Positions 33,982 to 44,784 of a DNA stretch of 61,986 nucleotides are shown in pieces. Position numbers and translations under genes: made by a program. A model generated the notes under the pieces. It was not told the origin of the DNA. It searched no databases and worked only from the letters and a program-made list of their open reading frames with translations. The stretch's first letter is position 1, and each line of letters opens with the position of its first letter. The stretch comes from Perkinsus olseni (Eukaryota; Perkinsozoa; Perkinsida; Perkinsidae), in NCBI GenBank assembly GCA_013115135.1, contig JABANP010000303.1:1-61986 (forward strand), written 5' to 3'.

Positions 33982-36900
33982 ATGTCTATATTGAGCGGTG
34001 GAAGGTCGCCCTCGTCCACTGAGCGTCGAGAAGATTCCTCCTCGCCAGACTCGCAGACCAGCGGAGACGGTCGGAAAGGGTCTGCTGGGAATGATCATAG
34101 TGCTGGTAATAGTGGGAAGGGGAGGGATGGATGACGATGGCAGCTTGGGAATCTTAGGTCGACTATTGTGCTTGACAGAGAAGGGATGCGTTGACTTCGG
34201 GAAAGTTTTTTTTCGAATTTTGGGGGATTTTTTGCGACTCATCTCACGCAGTAATATCTGTTGATAGGTAGTTCTTTGGCGCGTTGGAATTTTATGCTAC
34301 TCGCCCGATGTTAATGTGTTTTTGGTTAAATGAGGCCTCCGTAGGCTCCATCAGCGTTCCACGGCGAACGATATTTTTTTTGGTGATGGCCCGATTTTTC
34401 GCGGAACTCCGGTCGATTTACCCGATCCGCTATCCATACCAACTTTTCCGCAGTTAATATACCGCCATGCTCCCCGAACGAGCTTGAGTTCAAGATCAGT
34501 GATATCGGAAAATACCAAGCCCTCGAGCAGATCAGATCGCCTGCTTTGACGGCCGGACCCTTCACTTTCAAGGTAAATAAAGAGGGCGGAGCGAAGCGTT
34601 TTTTTCTAATTTCGCGATCGTGGAATGCGGCTGGTTTTATTGGGTTGGGTTGATGAAAATTCGGGTTTGGAAATTGTGCGGAGTTTTGGTGATTTTTTTG
34701 TCACTTACTGGTTTGGTTTTTTACTTTATATTCATGTTGATTAAATTTTGGTGAACTCGTCTTCTATGGGAGGAAATTATTTTTTAAGATTGTCGTATAG
34801 TTGAAAATGTTTGATTATTTTGGTGAGATGGATCGTACTTGGGTCGTATGAATTTAGTCGATATCGTATCATGCGATAGAAGGTGATGAGTTCTGCTAAT
34901 TACCATTGGTCAGTTTATAACTGTTGAATCTTTTTCGGTTGTTGTTGTAGTTGCTGGTCTTCCCTCACGGCAATCGTGTGCGGCCACCAGCGTATCTGGC
35001 GGCGTACGTGGAGTGTCAGGAGAGGAAGGAAGGTGATAAAGGGACGGCGGTTGGTGATGGAGGTTGGGGAAGTTTTGGTATGTATTAGGGCAAACTGCTG
35101 TTGGTTTATTCATGTAACTTTGGGTAGCGGGACTCTCGAGAGTGTCTAACAGATTTTCACTGAGTGGGGAGGGTCTCGGCTCGGGAAAGTGAGTAGCTTC
35201 TGACTAAGTACGGCTCCTCCGGCATAGGGGATCAGCTTTGTCGGCTCTCCATTTCTTGGGATGGTCGCGCCCCTCTGTCTGTTGAGCTTCCCACTGTCTG
35301 GCTTGGGAGTTGGCGGAGTTTTCCTCAGTTTTGGGAGCGCTCCCAGAAGAGAACCTGTGACTGGAGAAGTCTTTTGAACGCGTGAATGGTTCGCATACTG
35401 TTGTTAAATTATAGAATGTACTGGCAAGATTGTTAGCCGCCTGGTTACCCCCTCGGATATTTTGCGCTATCCTGAATTGTGGGCAGAGCCGAAGTATTTT
35501 TATTGTTTCTGGGAGTTGTTCGTGCGCGTCTTTTCGGTGGTTTTTCGTTGTTGTTGATGTATGGTTATCCACCTTATCGAGTTTGTTTCGGGAAAATTTG
35601 TTACGGCTCGTGATCTCTATTTTCTGTGGGTCTGGGTGGCAGTGACGTTTAATATCGTGGCGCAGTGACGGAATCGTCGCTGTTCATGTGCATTTTGGCA
35701 GGTATGGATCCTCGGTTCGTGTATGCTGGGGTGAAGTTCCAGATAATAGTCATCAACCAGATGGACTATCGAAAATCAATTGTAAGTTGATTGTGATTGG
35801 GCGGAGCGAAGCGATGGGAATTGGGGAAAATTTGTTTCTGAATGATCGGTTGTGGCTGTGAAAGTAGCATAAAAATTTAATGCGAAGATCGCGCTGGGGG
35901 ACTCAAGTTGGCGCGTGTGTGAGTTCAAAGTCTAATGCCGAAAACCGGCTTAGTCGGTAGACTAGCACCTCCGATTTATATTGTTCCAATGTGATGAGGG
36001 TTAAGGCGAGTTTACTGAGCACCGGCTGAGGGCAGGGCAAAACTAAGATACTTTTTTGGCCATCATTGCTGGCTGCAGGTGAAGTCGGATACGCACAACT
36101 TCTGCAAGGCTGAGATCGACAGGGGCTGGCACGATCTGGTCCCGATCGAGCGGGTGTTGGACCCTCGGGAGGGATGGCTTGACAAGGAGGGGAATCTGGT
36201 AGTGGAGGGAAGGGCGAGGGGGTTGGTGTTCATGCGTATCATAGTGGAGAGGTCGAGGGTGGGGGATACGGAATAGGTCGGGAGAGTGTTTGGATATTGG
36301 TTGGTGTGGTTAGCGCGCGCCCGGAACAGAATGGGGTAGTTTAGTCAAATGTTGGTAGACAGGAAGTATGTAAAAATTCGGTTAAAAAAACGGTCGGGCG
36401 GGGTGCAAGGTTCGAACCGGGGTTGGCAGAGTGATAAGTTGAAGCTTTAACGATTATGCCAGGCTTGCTGGCAGCGTTTCGTACGGTTTTACTGTTAGGT
36501 GATGAGGGCCTCAGCTTATGCTAGGCAGGCGGAAACGGTTCTGGGAAATGGAACGGACAGGGAACGAGGAGGGACTGGGTAGCTAAAGATGATTATCTTG
36601 CAATCTTACAATCTTGCATTTCCTCAACAGTTTTGTCGGCCTCCGCAACCACGGCGCGACCTGCTATTTGAACGGCTTGCTGCAGTCCCTTTACCACCTG
36701 GGGCGTTTCCGGGAGATCGTGTATTCGGTCGACCCGAAGGCTGAGCGAGAGCGTAAGATACCCTTCCGCACAGCAAAGATTTTTTAGGCGTATCTTTGGT
36801 TAGGGCTGGCGAAAGATGAGCTTTCGGGCGGGGATGGCGAGGAGGTTGATAGCCTTGCTTGCATGAGCCCGTCGGGAGGCCGACTTAGTTTGCCGATTGC

Positions 36901-39900
36901 CTTGCAAAAGGTAAGATTTTTGGAGAATCTTTTTTTTTGTGTTTACCTAGCTCGACATATATTTTTTATTATGAAGACCCGGTATTACAAAAATATGAAT
37001 ATCTTTTACTGTTGTCTTTGAACAGTTTAAATGAAGTGGTGGTGAGTTTACCGTCCAACGCCGACAGTTCCGGCTCAGTTAGACTCGAGGCCGCGGTGCT
37101 CAGTTGGGACGTTTGTGTAGCATTGACATGCAGTCCAAACAGACGGTTGGGGAGGAGCTTTACTTGGCTCTGATTGAGGAATCTTTTTTTCTGTAATGAG
37201 CAGGAGTGATGCTTGGATAGGTATTTTTGGATCTTCAAACTTCGGATGTGCCGGTGGCCTGCAGGGACCTCATCAGAGCTTTTGGATGGGACTCGATGGA
37301 CGCCTTCACTCAGCATGATGTACTAGAATGGGTATCTTAGGTTGAAGCTGGCTCGTTATGGGTTGACAAGATTCTCTCTGCGGGATGAATACTCGCCGGG
37401 GATCGAACCGGGGACCTTTGGATTACCCACTTTCAGGCCCAAGAGCTGGAACGGCTTCTGTGCGATAAATTGGAGGAGAAGTTGAAGGGGACGTCGGTCG
37501 ACGGAGCGATACAGCAGTTGTTCGAGGGGGAGTTGGAAAACTTCATCGAGTGTGTGGATATTAGCTATTCTAGCCGACGGTAGTGATCGGGGCGCGATTT
37601 TTTACGGAAAATTTCCGGAAAATTTTGGGAAATTTTGGGGGAATTTCGATTTCGAGTGGATTTTTGGCGTTTCGCTTTTTGCGAAAAATTCCGAGAATTT
37701 CCGGGACGTTTCGGGAATAATCAGGAAGATTTAGGAAAAGTATGGGGTTTTCCCCTTTGAGTACGAAGGGATTTGCGACGGTTGTCTTTTTCGGGAAAGT
37801 TCTGGGAAATTTTTCTTTTTTTGCCAGAAAAACTAAAATATTTCTCATGATCAGGTTGGAACCGTTCTATGACCTCTCACTTAACGTGGCCGGGTTGAAG
37901 ACCCTTCAAGAGTCGCTACTTGATTTTACTCAAGTTGAGATGCTTGAGGGGGAGAACGCGTACGAGGCAGAGGGTAGTAAAAATGGAGGTGGGGGATTCG
38001 ATCCGGGGACCTTTGGGTTGTTAGGTCACGGCAAACAGCGCGCCCGAAAGGGAATTCGATTTACGAAGTTTCCGCCTGTTTTGAATATTCAATTGAAAAG
38101 ATTCAATTTCGACTTTGAGCGGATGGACATGGTCAAGCTGTAAGAGTATCTTTCGGCGTGTCTTAATCGATCAGGTGATCGATTTTGTCAGGCATGATCG
38201 ATTTGAATTCCCAACTCGTTTGAATGTGGATAATCTCTTGCCCGGCACGGGAGATTACATACTTCATACAGTTCTGGTAAGTTTACTGCATTCGAAAGAT
38301 TCTGCGTATAGCAAATATCTTTTTCCCCGTAGCACGCACGCTTTAACCTTGGATACTGAATTAGGTTCATTCTGGAGATGTTAATTCGGGTCACTATTAC
38401 GCGTTTATCCGACCCAAAGGAGAAGGTACTAGTCTTTTTTTGACAGAATGAGCGCGCGCCCAGCTGATCGATTTCCCTGTCAGGTACCGATTGGTTCCGT
38501 TTTGATGATGATTCTGTGACTAGAGTATCGGAATATGCGGCGGTGGGTTGTGTCGGCGGAGCGAAGCGTTTTTTGTTTATCATTTTTCGTGCCTCGGTTC
38601 AGGTCGAGGACAATTTTGGCGGCGATGATGTTGTGCCGTGTGATTATTTGACGAGGGGGTTGCGATCGTCTTCGGAGGTCACCAGGCAGCGGATTTACAG
38701 CGCGTAATCGAAAGGTCGTGGGTTCGATCCCCGGTGGGTGTATTTTGCTGTGATTTTATTCAGCTATTTATTGGTATATGTGAAAGAATCGGAGTCGGGA
38801 AAGATTCTTACGAATCCTTCTTATGAAACTGTAGTATCTTAGGTTGAAGCTGGCGTTGCACAGAATTTCGATTTAGGTAAAGAATCGTCTTGAACAGGAG
38901 TCCAAGAGGGTTGACGATCGGAAGCGAGAAAGGCAGGCGGCGGCCATGCATGTCAACGTCAGGGTTGTCACGTCCGCTGATCTTAAACGGGGAGAGGTAA
39001 AATGGGCGAGAAATTCCGAGAGTGGGAGAAAATTACCCCGAGGTTCCAAATTTTTTGAAGACTTAGCGGAGCGATGAGATTTAGTAGATTTTTTGTATCC
39101 TTATTTGGTATCTTTCGAGCTTATCCCAACCTAGAATGTAAAAGATACGCGATTAAACAGGAAGTTTATTGGTATCTTTATTTCTGTGAAATGCATGAGT
39201 CAACCTCCGGTCGGTGGCCGAGTTAAATTCAATTTTCCATTTCTTGATTCTCAGGGTTTCGGTATGTCCCCCATTTCCGATACCGCCGGCACGACCGTAC
39301 GGATGCTCAGGACGGCAGAGGTACGAATCCCGGTGGAGTCATTTTTCGTGAATTTTTTTCCGGAAAAAAAACATTTTTTCCGATCAGATACCGCAGATTG
39401 CTGAGGGTGTGGCGGAAGCTCTGAAGAAAAACAGCGACAATTCGATCGATTTAGATCCGACCGAACTCGGTCTGGCGTATCTTAGACGCCGTCGTCTGGA
39501 CGGGTAGTAGGGGAAAATTTACCGAAATTTTTTAATTTTCCTCGGTTTTTTGTTTTTTTGAGATATTTTTCCGGATTTTTTCTATCGTTACGAGTATCAT
39601 TGTTTTTCTCGGGTAATTTATGCCGCTGCCGGGAATCGAACCCGCGTCGTCTTCTTCAGAGTAACCCAGATGGATTGGTCCCAACTCAAGAGCGACATGA
39701 TAGTCTCGGAAAGTGCCGAGGAGGACAGCACAGGTGCAGCCGATTGGAACATGTATGGTGACACGAGCAGGGACGGTGGTGATGGTCATCATCACCTTCA
39801 TCGGAATGGCCGTGGAAAGCCTGGAAGGACCTTAGATTCCATGCTTAATGATGCGTAAGTTCACTAAAGTCCTCCGGAAAAATCTTAGGATTTTTTTCTT

Positions 39901-42900
39901 GCCGTTGGCTCCAATTGAGAAGAGTTGAGATAGATAGGGAAAATTAACTGGATATAGCCCCAAAGTTCCAGTGTATAATCGACCGGAAAATAGTCAATTT
40001 TTGTGTTTTTTTCCTGGTGCTGGTGCGGTGGAATTTTTCGATGGCGTAAATTGTGAAACCGGTTTGCATCAGGATTTCGGAAATTTTTGTGTATTTTCCC
40101 GGAAGCCGGAAAAGGTAATTTTCGGTTGTTATTTTTCGTGAATTTTTGGGTTTTTACGATAAACTGCCAATGTTCGTGTCTTCTCTATGCTAATTTCCCT
40201 ATTTTCCCATCAGTTTTAAAACGACTGTTGGCAGCCGGCCAGCGGGGGAAGGCAGAGAAAGATCTCCAGAAGTTGCGGACATTACGGTACTAGAAGTTTC
40301 GGTTGAATTTCGTGGCGCGCGGTCATTTCGTCGTCAGATACTAGCCGTACCCAGTCACACTCTGACGGTTCATAAACGGTTACACATCGGTCGGTCCAAA
40401 CCTGAACGGATCGGCGAAATAATTGAGAAGAATCAGGGTAGTCTTAGCGGAGCGAAGCGATTTTTGTTATGTCGTTTTTGTGAGGTACTTTGGTCGTGTT
40501 GAAATACTATTGCCCGAAGACTCATGCCGTGGTTCAGCTGGGGGCGGACTATCTTTCTCTTACCGGCGCATCTTCTGGGACGACGGCCGCCGCGGCGACG
40601 ACGTCCCCGACCGTACGCTCGGCGTTGGGGTCGAGGGTATTGGAGATGGTAGAGAACTGTGGACTGCGGGAGTCGCAGGAAATTGATAAGGATACCCTGA
40701 CTAAGGTGACCTATTTTGTATCTTACTAGCTTGACCTTTGGATACGTGGGAATCGACTCCGTTCAAATCCTAGCGGAACGAAGTTTTTTTTTGTATTTTT
40801 AGTTTGTCTCTGCGTGGTCGTCGGAGCCGGCCTTACCGAAGGAGGGCGGATCAGTTCTCTGCTATGAAGAGGCGGAGCGACGCACCGGTTTGACGTCCGT
40901 GAAACTGGACGATCCTCAGGAGCTTGCCAACTTGGTAAGTAGTATCTTGAGTATGTGAATTTCGCTCGCCCTGATGATCGATTATGTATCAGGTTTCTGT
41001 GTGTAATGGTGTTGTACCAGTATTGGTGTTGCAATATTACGATGGTCCGATGCCGCCGATATCCGCGGTGCCGGATCCAAGCTTGATGGAGGTCCCTAGA
41101 ATAAATGTAAGATACGTCAAGCTGGCATATCATAGGTTAACCTCGGGTGTAAAGATACTCACTGCCTCGGATTGTTTTGCGAGTATCGTAAATAAGGCGG
41201 TGATCACAGTTCACTTGGTGGACCCATCGGAGGAGGTCAGCATCGACGGGATGTAATAATTGGGGGAATCTTTTTTTACTAAGACTGCTGGACGGAGCGC
41301 TTTGGAAATTCGGTCACGGGAAGGTTGTGAGTTCGAATCCCGCGGGTGTCGTTTTTCGCGCAGTAGTCGATGGGCGGATAGAATTGTCGTTATTTTCCGC
41401 ACGGTTTTGGTGCGTCGAGTTTTTGGATGATTTTTAAACGTTTTCGTATCTGTCATGGGTGGAGCTTGGATACTTCCTCATCCACGCAGAAACTCATCGT
41501 GAAGAAGACTTCCACGAGATTTTTCGGTAATTTTTTCTGTCCGAATTTTTGTGTTTTTCAGATGCTCTCATGACAGTTGGGATCGGCCATTCTCCCGCGG
41601 TACGGATTATACGGCAAGCGGCGGCAATACGTCCTCGGCGGCGGCATCGGCTCAGTAAAAACGGGGAAAATCGGAAAATTTCCGGAAAATATTATCATTT
41701 TTCTTTTCAGTTCGTCGCCGGTTGCGACTATTGCAGCCCACGGTCTTCCGCATCCGACCGAAACGGTGGAGATGGATTTGAGGTGGAGTCTCGGACAAGT
41801 TACTCTAGCGGTCAGGGAGGCCTTCAACATTAGTGATGAGTATGGTCTCGGGTTCGATCCTCGGCGGCGGCATTTTAACTCCATTTTTAGTCAATCGGTG
41901 CTTCTGACCGCCGGGGCGACGCCGCCAGCGGCTTGTCGAGAAGAGTTCCTCAACAACGGCCCCGAGGCGGGGTGCTCTTTTCTGGGAAGCCATCAGAGAT
42001 TTTTCGTAGGTGTAGGGTGTGGGAATAGAACCTGTGCGGATTGTGATGCGTCTTAGGCGTCTATGGACGACACCAATTCTGCCATTCACGCTGCAGCGTC
42101 GAACGAGAAGTTCTCATTTTTGCAATGGGGACAGCCGCCCCTGCACGAGTGGGCCATGCAGGCCGTGAGCGTCCCGAAGAGGGTTGCTGAGAATCCAAAC
42201 GGATGCGCATGCGTACGGGTCCATACCACACCATCCGCAAATCATGACCGGCGTACCAGGTTCGCTTCTTCGACGAGCATGTGAGGGAGGTCGCCAACGG
42301 GCTCATGACGGTCGTGCCGGTGTCGGAGTGCTACCCAACGCAGTCCAAGGCGGAAAAGGAGGACGAAATTGAAGGTCCCGAGAATAGCAGAGGTTCGATC
42401 CCGGCACCTTGCATTTTTCTCGCCAGATATTAAACCCTGTTTGACGGTCAACCAACTCTGGCAGCACCTCGTCGATGAGAACCCAGCCTTCGTTAGCGAC
42501 TGCCGGAAGGCCGGTGTAATTCACGAGGGCGAATGTGATGCTAAAGCAGTACCAGTGAGGATGGTTGTAGCCGATAAGTCCAAGGTTCGAATCCCACGCG
42601 CTGCATTTTTTCGGCATTTTTTCTGAGTCAGTTGGTGGAGGTCTACGGCGGGGACGACAACATCTTTCAAGAGCTGCAACGCTACAGCACGGCACAAAAC
42701 AAACTAACCAACGTTTTCTTTGAGTAACCAGAGCAGATAATTTCTTGGCGCGCGGTCATTTCGCATCATCAGTTACATTCGTTTGGAGCGAGACGATGAC
42801 GATTGCCGTGCTAGAATAATGACCGTCCACTCTCCTGTGGAGGATGGTCAGCCATTGACGGTCTATGTGCAGCATTACGACCGTGGCACGCAGGGAGGGG

Positions 42901-43296
42901 TGTATTTTGGATTTCCAACACTCGTCAAGATCATCGTGGTAGGCCATCATCCATTTTATGCTACCGCCACGACTGTAACCGTTTTTTTATCAGGGCCAAA
43001 CAACCGGGGCGGAGTTGAAAGAAAAGATTCGACAGAAGTTGCTTGTGCCCGAGCATGTGATGAATCGGTGGTGGATGGTGGCCCATTCGAGGCGGCTGAA
43101 TAGCGCCGGTCGACAGCAACTCATCCGAGGGGAAGATGTCATCACGAAGGACCTTGTTGGCTACGACGCCGATGACTTCGCCGTGAGTTTGGACCATCCT
43201 CATCCCGCACCCGCCAGCTCGTCTGCCTGGGTCGAGGAACGGCGCGAGGTACCGTCCTTTGACTATCAAGTGATTGTGGTCGCGATAGTAGCATAA
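33982..43296 (+). CDS. USP7-like: USP7-type ubiquitin carboxyl-terminal hydrolase (MATH + USP + UBL), about 30 exons
   Basis: Removes ubiquitin from protein substrates, by homology. Exon 1 (33982-34105) is Ser-rich. The MATH/TRAF domain spans 34454-34572 ('EFKISDIGKYQALEQIRSPA'), 34951-35077 ('LLVFPHGN'), 35702-35781 and 36079-~36244 ('WHDLVPIERVLDP'). The catalytic core has the Cys box 'GLRNHGATCYLNGLLQSL' in 36631-36752, 'AFGWDSMDAFTQHD' in 37221-37319, 'KFPPVLNIQLKRF' in 38025-38139, the His box 'NSGHYYAFIRP' in 38365-38425 and 'WFRFDDDSVTRV' in 38484-38542, so Cys, His and Asp are all present. UBL-like exons run from about 39254 to the end ('VLKYYCPKTHAVVQLGADY', 'LKEKIRQKLLVPEHVMNRWW'). 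Most introns are 46-120 nt. Several UBL exon edges remain uncertain. It converges with the NOT2 gene 118 nt away. Confidence 0.9.
36370..36480 (-). repeat. tRNA-like element 4 with box A, box B and T7 terminator
   Basis: Inside the intron before the Cys-box exon. On the minus strand it reads 'tggcataatcg' (box A-like), then 'cggttcgaacc' (box B), then 'accgttttttt'. Stem pairing is poor, so this is a decayed tRNA or a tRNA-derived SINE rather than a working tRNA. Confidence 0.55.
37394..37427 (-). repeat. tRNA T-arm-like element 5, in intron 37320-37436
   Basis: The reverse complement reads 'aatccaaaggtccccggttc' followed by 'gatccccggcg': the 3' anticodon-stem side, variable loop and an intact T-arm. 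Confidence 0.75.
37987..38018 (-). repeat. tRNA T-arm-like element 6, in the 51-nt intron 37974-38024
   Basis: The reverse complement reads 'ccaaaggtccccggatcgaa' then 'tccccc', close to element 5, with a T5 run after it on that strand. The intron length is a multiple of three and it has no stop codon, so it could be read through. Confidence 0.7.
38711..38746 (+). repeat. tRNA T-arm-like element 7, in the 60-nt intron 38704-38763
   Basis: 'aaaggtcgtgggttcgatcc' then 'ccggtgggtgtatttt' fills most of the intron. The flanking exons join as 'IYS-A-YLLVYVKE', fixing the intron ends. Confidence 0.8.
39311..39346 (+). repeat. tRNA T-arm-like element 8
   Basis: 'gacggcagaggtacgaatcc' then 'cggtggagtcattttt', in the intron upstream of the exon that begins at about 39391. 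Confidence 0.65.
39621..39655 (-). repeat. tRNA T-arm-like element 9, in intron 39504-39659
   Basis: The reverse complement reads 'agacgacgcgggttcgattc' then 'ccggcagcggc': a near-ideal T-arm. Confidence 0.75.
40753..40793 (+). repeat. tRNA T-arm-like element 10 next to a CGGAGCGAAGCG variant
   Basis: 'ccgttcaaatcctagcggaa' then 'cgaagttttttttt'. Both recurrent intron motifs occur side by side in this intron. Confidence 0.6.
41283..41356 (+). repeat. tRNA-like element 11, longest intronic copy
   Basis: A D-arm-like 'ctggacggagcgc' is followed by 'aaggttgtgagttcgaatcc', 'cgcgggtgtc' and a T5 run. Overall length is about that of a tRNA, but the anticodon arm does not fold convincingly. Confidence 0.6.
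41841..41876 (+). repeat. tRNA T-arm-like element 12, in the 58-nt intron 41833-41890
   Basis: 'ggtctcgggttcgatcctcg' then 'gcggcggcatttt', ending in the 3' splice site 14 nt later. Confidence 0.75.
42011..42040 (-). repeat. tRNA T-arm-like element 13 (degenerate), in the 51-nt intron 42006-42056
   Basis: The reverse complement 'aggttctattcccac' keeps the T-stem but has a changed T-loop. Confidence 0.45.
42381..42418 (+). repeat. tRNA T-arm-like element 14, in the 53-nt intron 42374-42426
   Basis: 'agaatagcagaggttcgatc' then 'ccggcaccttgcattttt'. The T-arm, acceptor-like bases and T run reach the 3' splice site. Confidence 0.75.
42559..42610 (+). repeat. tRNA T-arm-like element 15, in the 83-nt intron 42549-42631
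   Basis: 'gataagtccaaggttcgaat' then 'cccacgcgctgcatttttt'. The same T-arm, spacer and T-run layout as element 14. Confidence 0.75.
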
Positions 43297-43414
43297 AACT
43301 TGCTAGCTTTTTCTGTACTATTAATGAGTTGAGTTACACTAGTAAAAACACAAGGCAAACGATGATAAGTAGTAGTAAGGACAGCGATGGTAGTAATGGT
43401 AGAATAATAAGCAG

Positions 43415-44784
43415 CTACGCCTGTCGGCCCCTCTCCTGCTGTGCTGCAGCCGCAGCAGCCGCCGCTTGCATGACTCTCTGTTGCTGCTTGGCCGCCGTCG
43501 TCTCGGGCATGTAGAGATCGAAGTTCGTCTGCAGCGGGAAGTTCACCGGCGCCGCCATCAATTGATGTTGATGGTCAACTGCTGTTAAGAACTCGTTGGT
43601 GTCGATCGCCGCTGAAGAGCCGCTCCAGATTCGATTCTTCCACGCTGATGGGTCGAAGTAGACGTAGTGCTGAGAGCCGTCTTGCTTGATGCTCCTAGAG
43701 GGACCGTCACCATTCGCCTTGGCAGCGTCCAGGTCCTCCTGGGTTGCCACTCGGAACCATAATTGGAGTTTCCTCTGATACCTCCAGCCGCGGGAGTGGA
43801 GCTCCATGGCGGCCACGGCCTGCATCTCGTCACCAGCAAGAACGTGGAAGATATAGAAAAGGGTCTCCGTTTGATACTGCTTGGGGTGACTTGCCTTCAC
43901 TGCGAATCGAAACTGATGGAAAAACCGTAAAAATGACGACAGTCGCTTCACGAGCACTCACGCCGGACATGTTCTGGTCATTCTGATCGCCGCCGCCGAC
44001 AAAGTAGCTGTTGGGCACCCTGTATCTTCTGAGCTTGTCCTTCGATAGACGACCGGTGCCGGGGGTATCGAAGGGGGCCTCGGGAACTCCGAGGAGGGAG
44101 CCAGCATCAAGACCGAGCTGGAGTTGTCTTCGGAACTGGTCGGCTGTGTCCGAAGGCGATACCGTTACGAGCATACCATCGAGACCGTAACTGAAGAGAA
44201 TTTTATTTCATACCACACCTTCACCAAATCACGTACCGGCCGAGATCCTCAGGCTTGTGTGGGGGTATCACATTGTGAGGCGGAAGCGGCGGTGCCGGGG
44301 CCTGAGAAAACCGTCAAACATTCCCTACCAAATTTTCCGCTACCGCCCCGACTACTACCCGTCCCGAACTACTCTCGTTGTTAACTGCGGGCAACTGCTG
44401 CTGGCCGGACGAAGGCGGTGGCTTCGCTACGCCCGCGGCCGCTGCGGCAGAAAATTGGGAAGCGTTCATGAGCAGCCTGAGAAGAGGAAGATGGCGAGTG
44501 GGGGTTGGCGGACTGAAGGGCCTCACTGTTGAACGGCCGAATCGCCGCTGCTACTGTTACTCATCAAACGATTGATACCGGCGTATCCGGCGGGGGCCTG
44601 TGGGAGAAGAGAATGAAATGACGTGTGGATGATGTACTACTACCTGCTGGGGAGAGCCAGTCATGCCCGGTGGCGGGGGTGGCCGAGAGACGGGTTGTTG
44701 TTGCTGATAGGCGGAGCGACTTGTAGCCATTGGCGACTTGTTCTCCAACGGATTAACAAAGTTAACTCTCGACGACGATGACAT
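43415..44784 (-). CDS. CNOT2-like: CCR4-NOT complex subunit 2 (NOT2/3/5 domain), spliced
   Basis: Subunit of the CCR4-NOT deadenylation and transcription-regulation complex, by homology. The minus-strand start at 44784 gives a Ser/Pro/Gln-rich N-terminus ('MSSSSRVNFVNPLENKSP'). After several introns of about 46-60 nt come 'YGLDGMLVTVSPSDTADQF' and 'RRYRVPNSYF', equivalent to the NOT-box lead-in. The last exons carry the C-terminal NOT domain: 'ETLFYIFHVLAGDEMQAVAA', 'MELHSRGWRYQRKLQLWFRV' and 'HYVYFDPSAWKNR'. A poly-Ala/Gln tail ends the protein at 43415. An intron at about 43905-43965 joins 'NMSG' to 'FRFAVKASHP'. It converges on the USP7-like gene with 118 nt between them. Confidence 0.86.

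Noticed and set aside
37742..38143. A continuous 133-codon frame taken as one exon
   Set aside because: It reads through a 51-nt intron holding a tRNA-like T-arm. Removing that intron restores the USP7 alignment ('YEAEG-HGKQRARKG').
42783..43103. A 106-codon frame ending in 'ACDESVVDGGPFEAAE' as a complete gene
   Set aside because: Its first part is a USP7 UBL exon; the frame then runs through the last intron and out of register.
43329..43514. A plus-strand frame with poly-alanine
   Set aside because: It is the antisense shadow of the Ala/Gln-rich C-terminus of the NOT2 gene.
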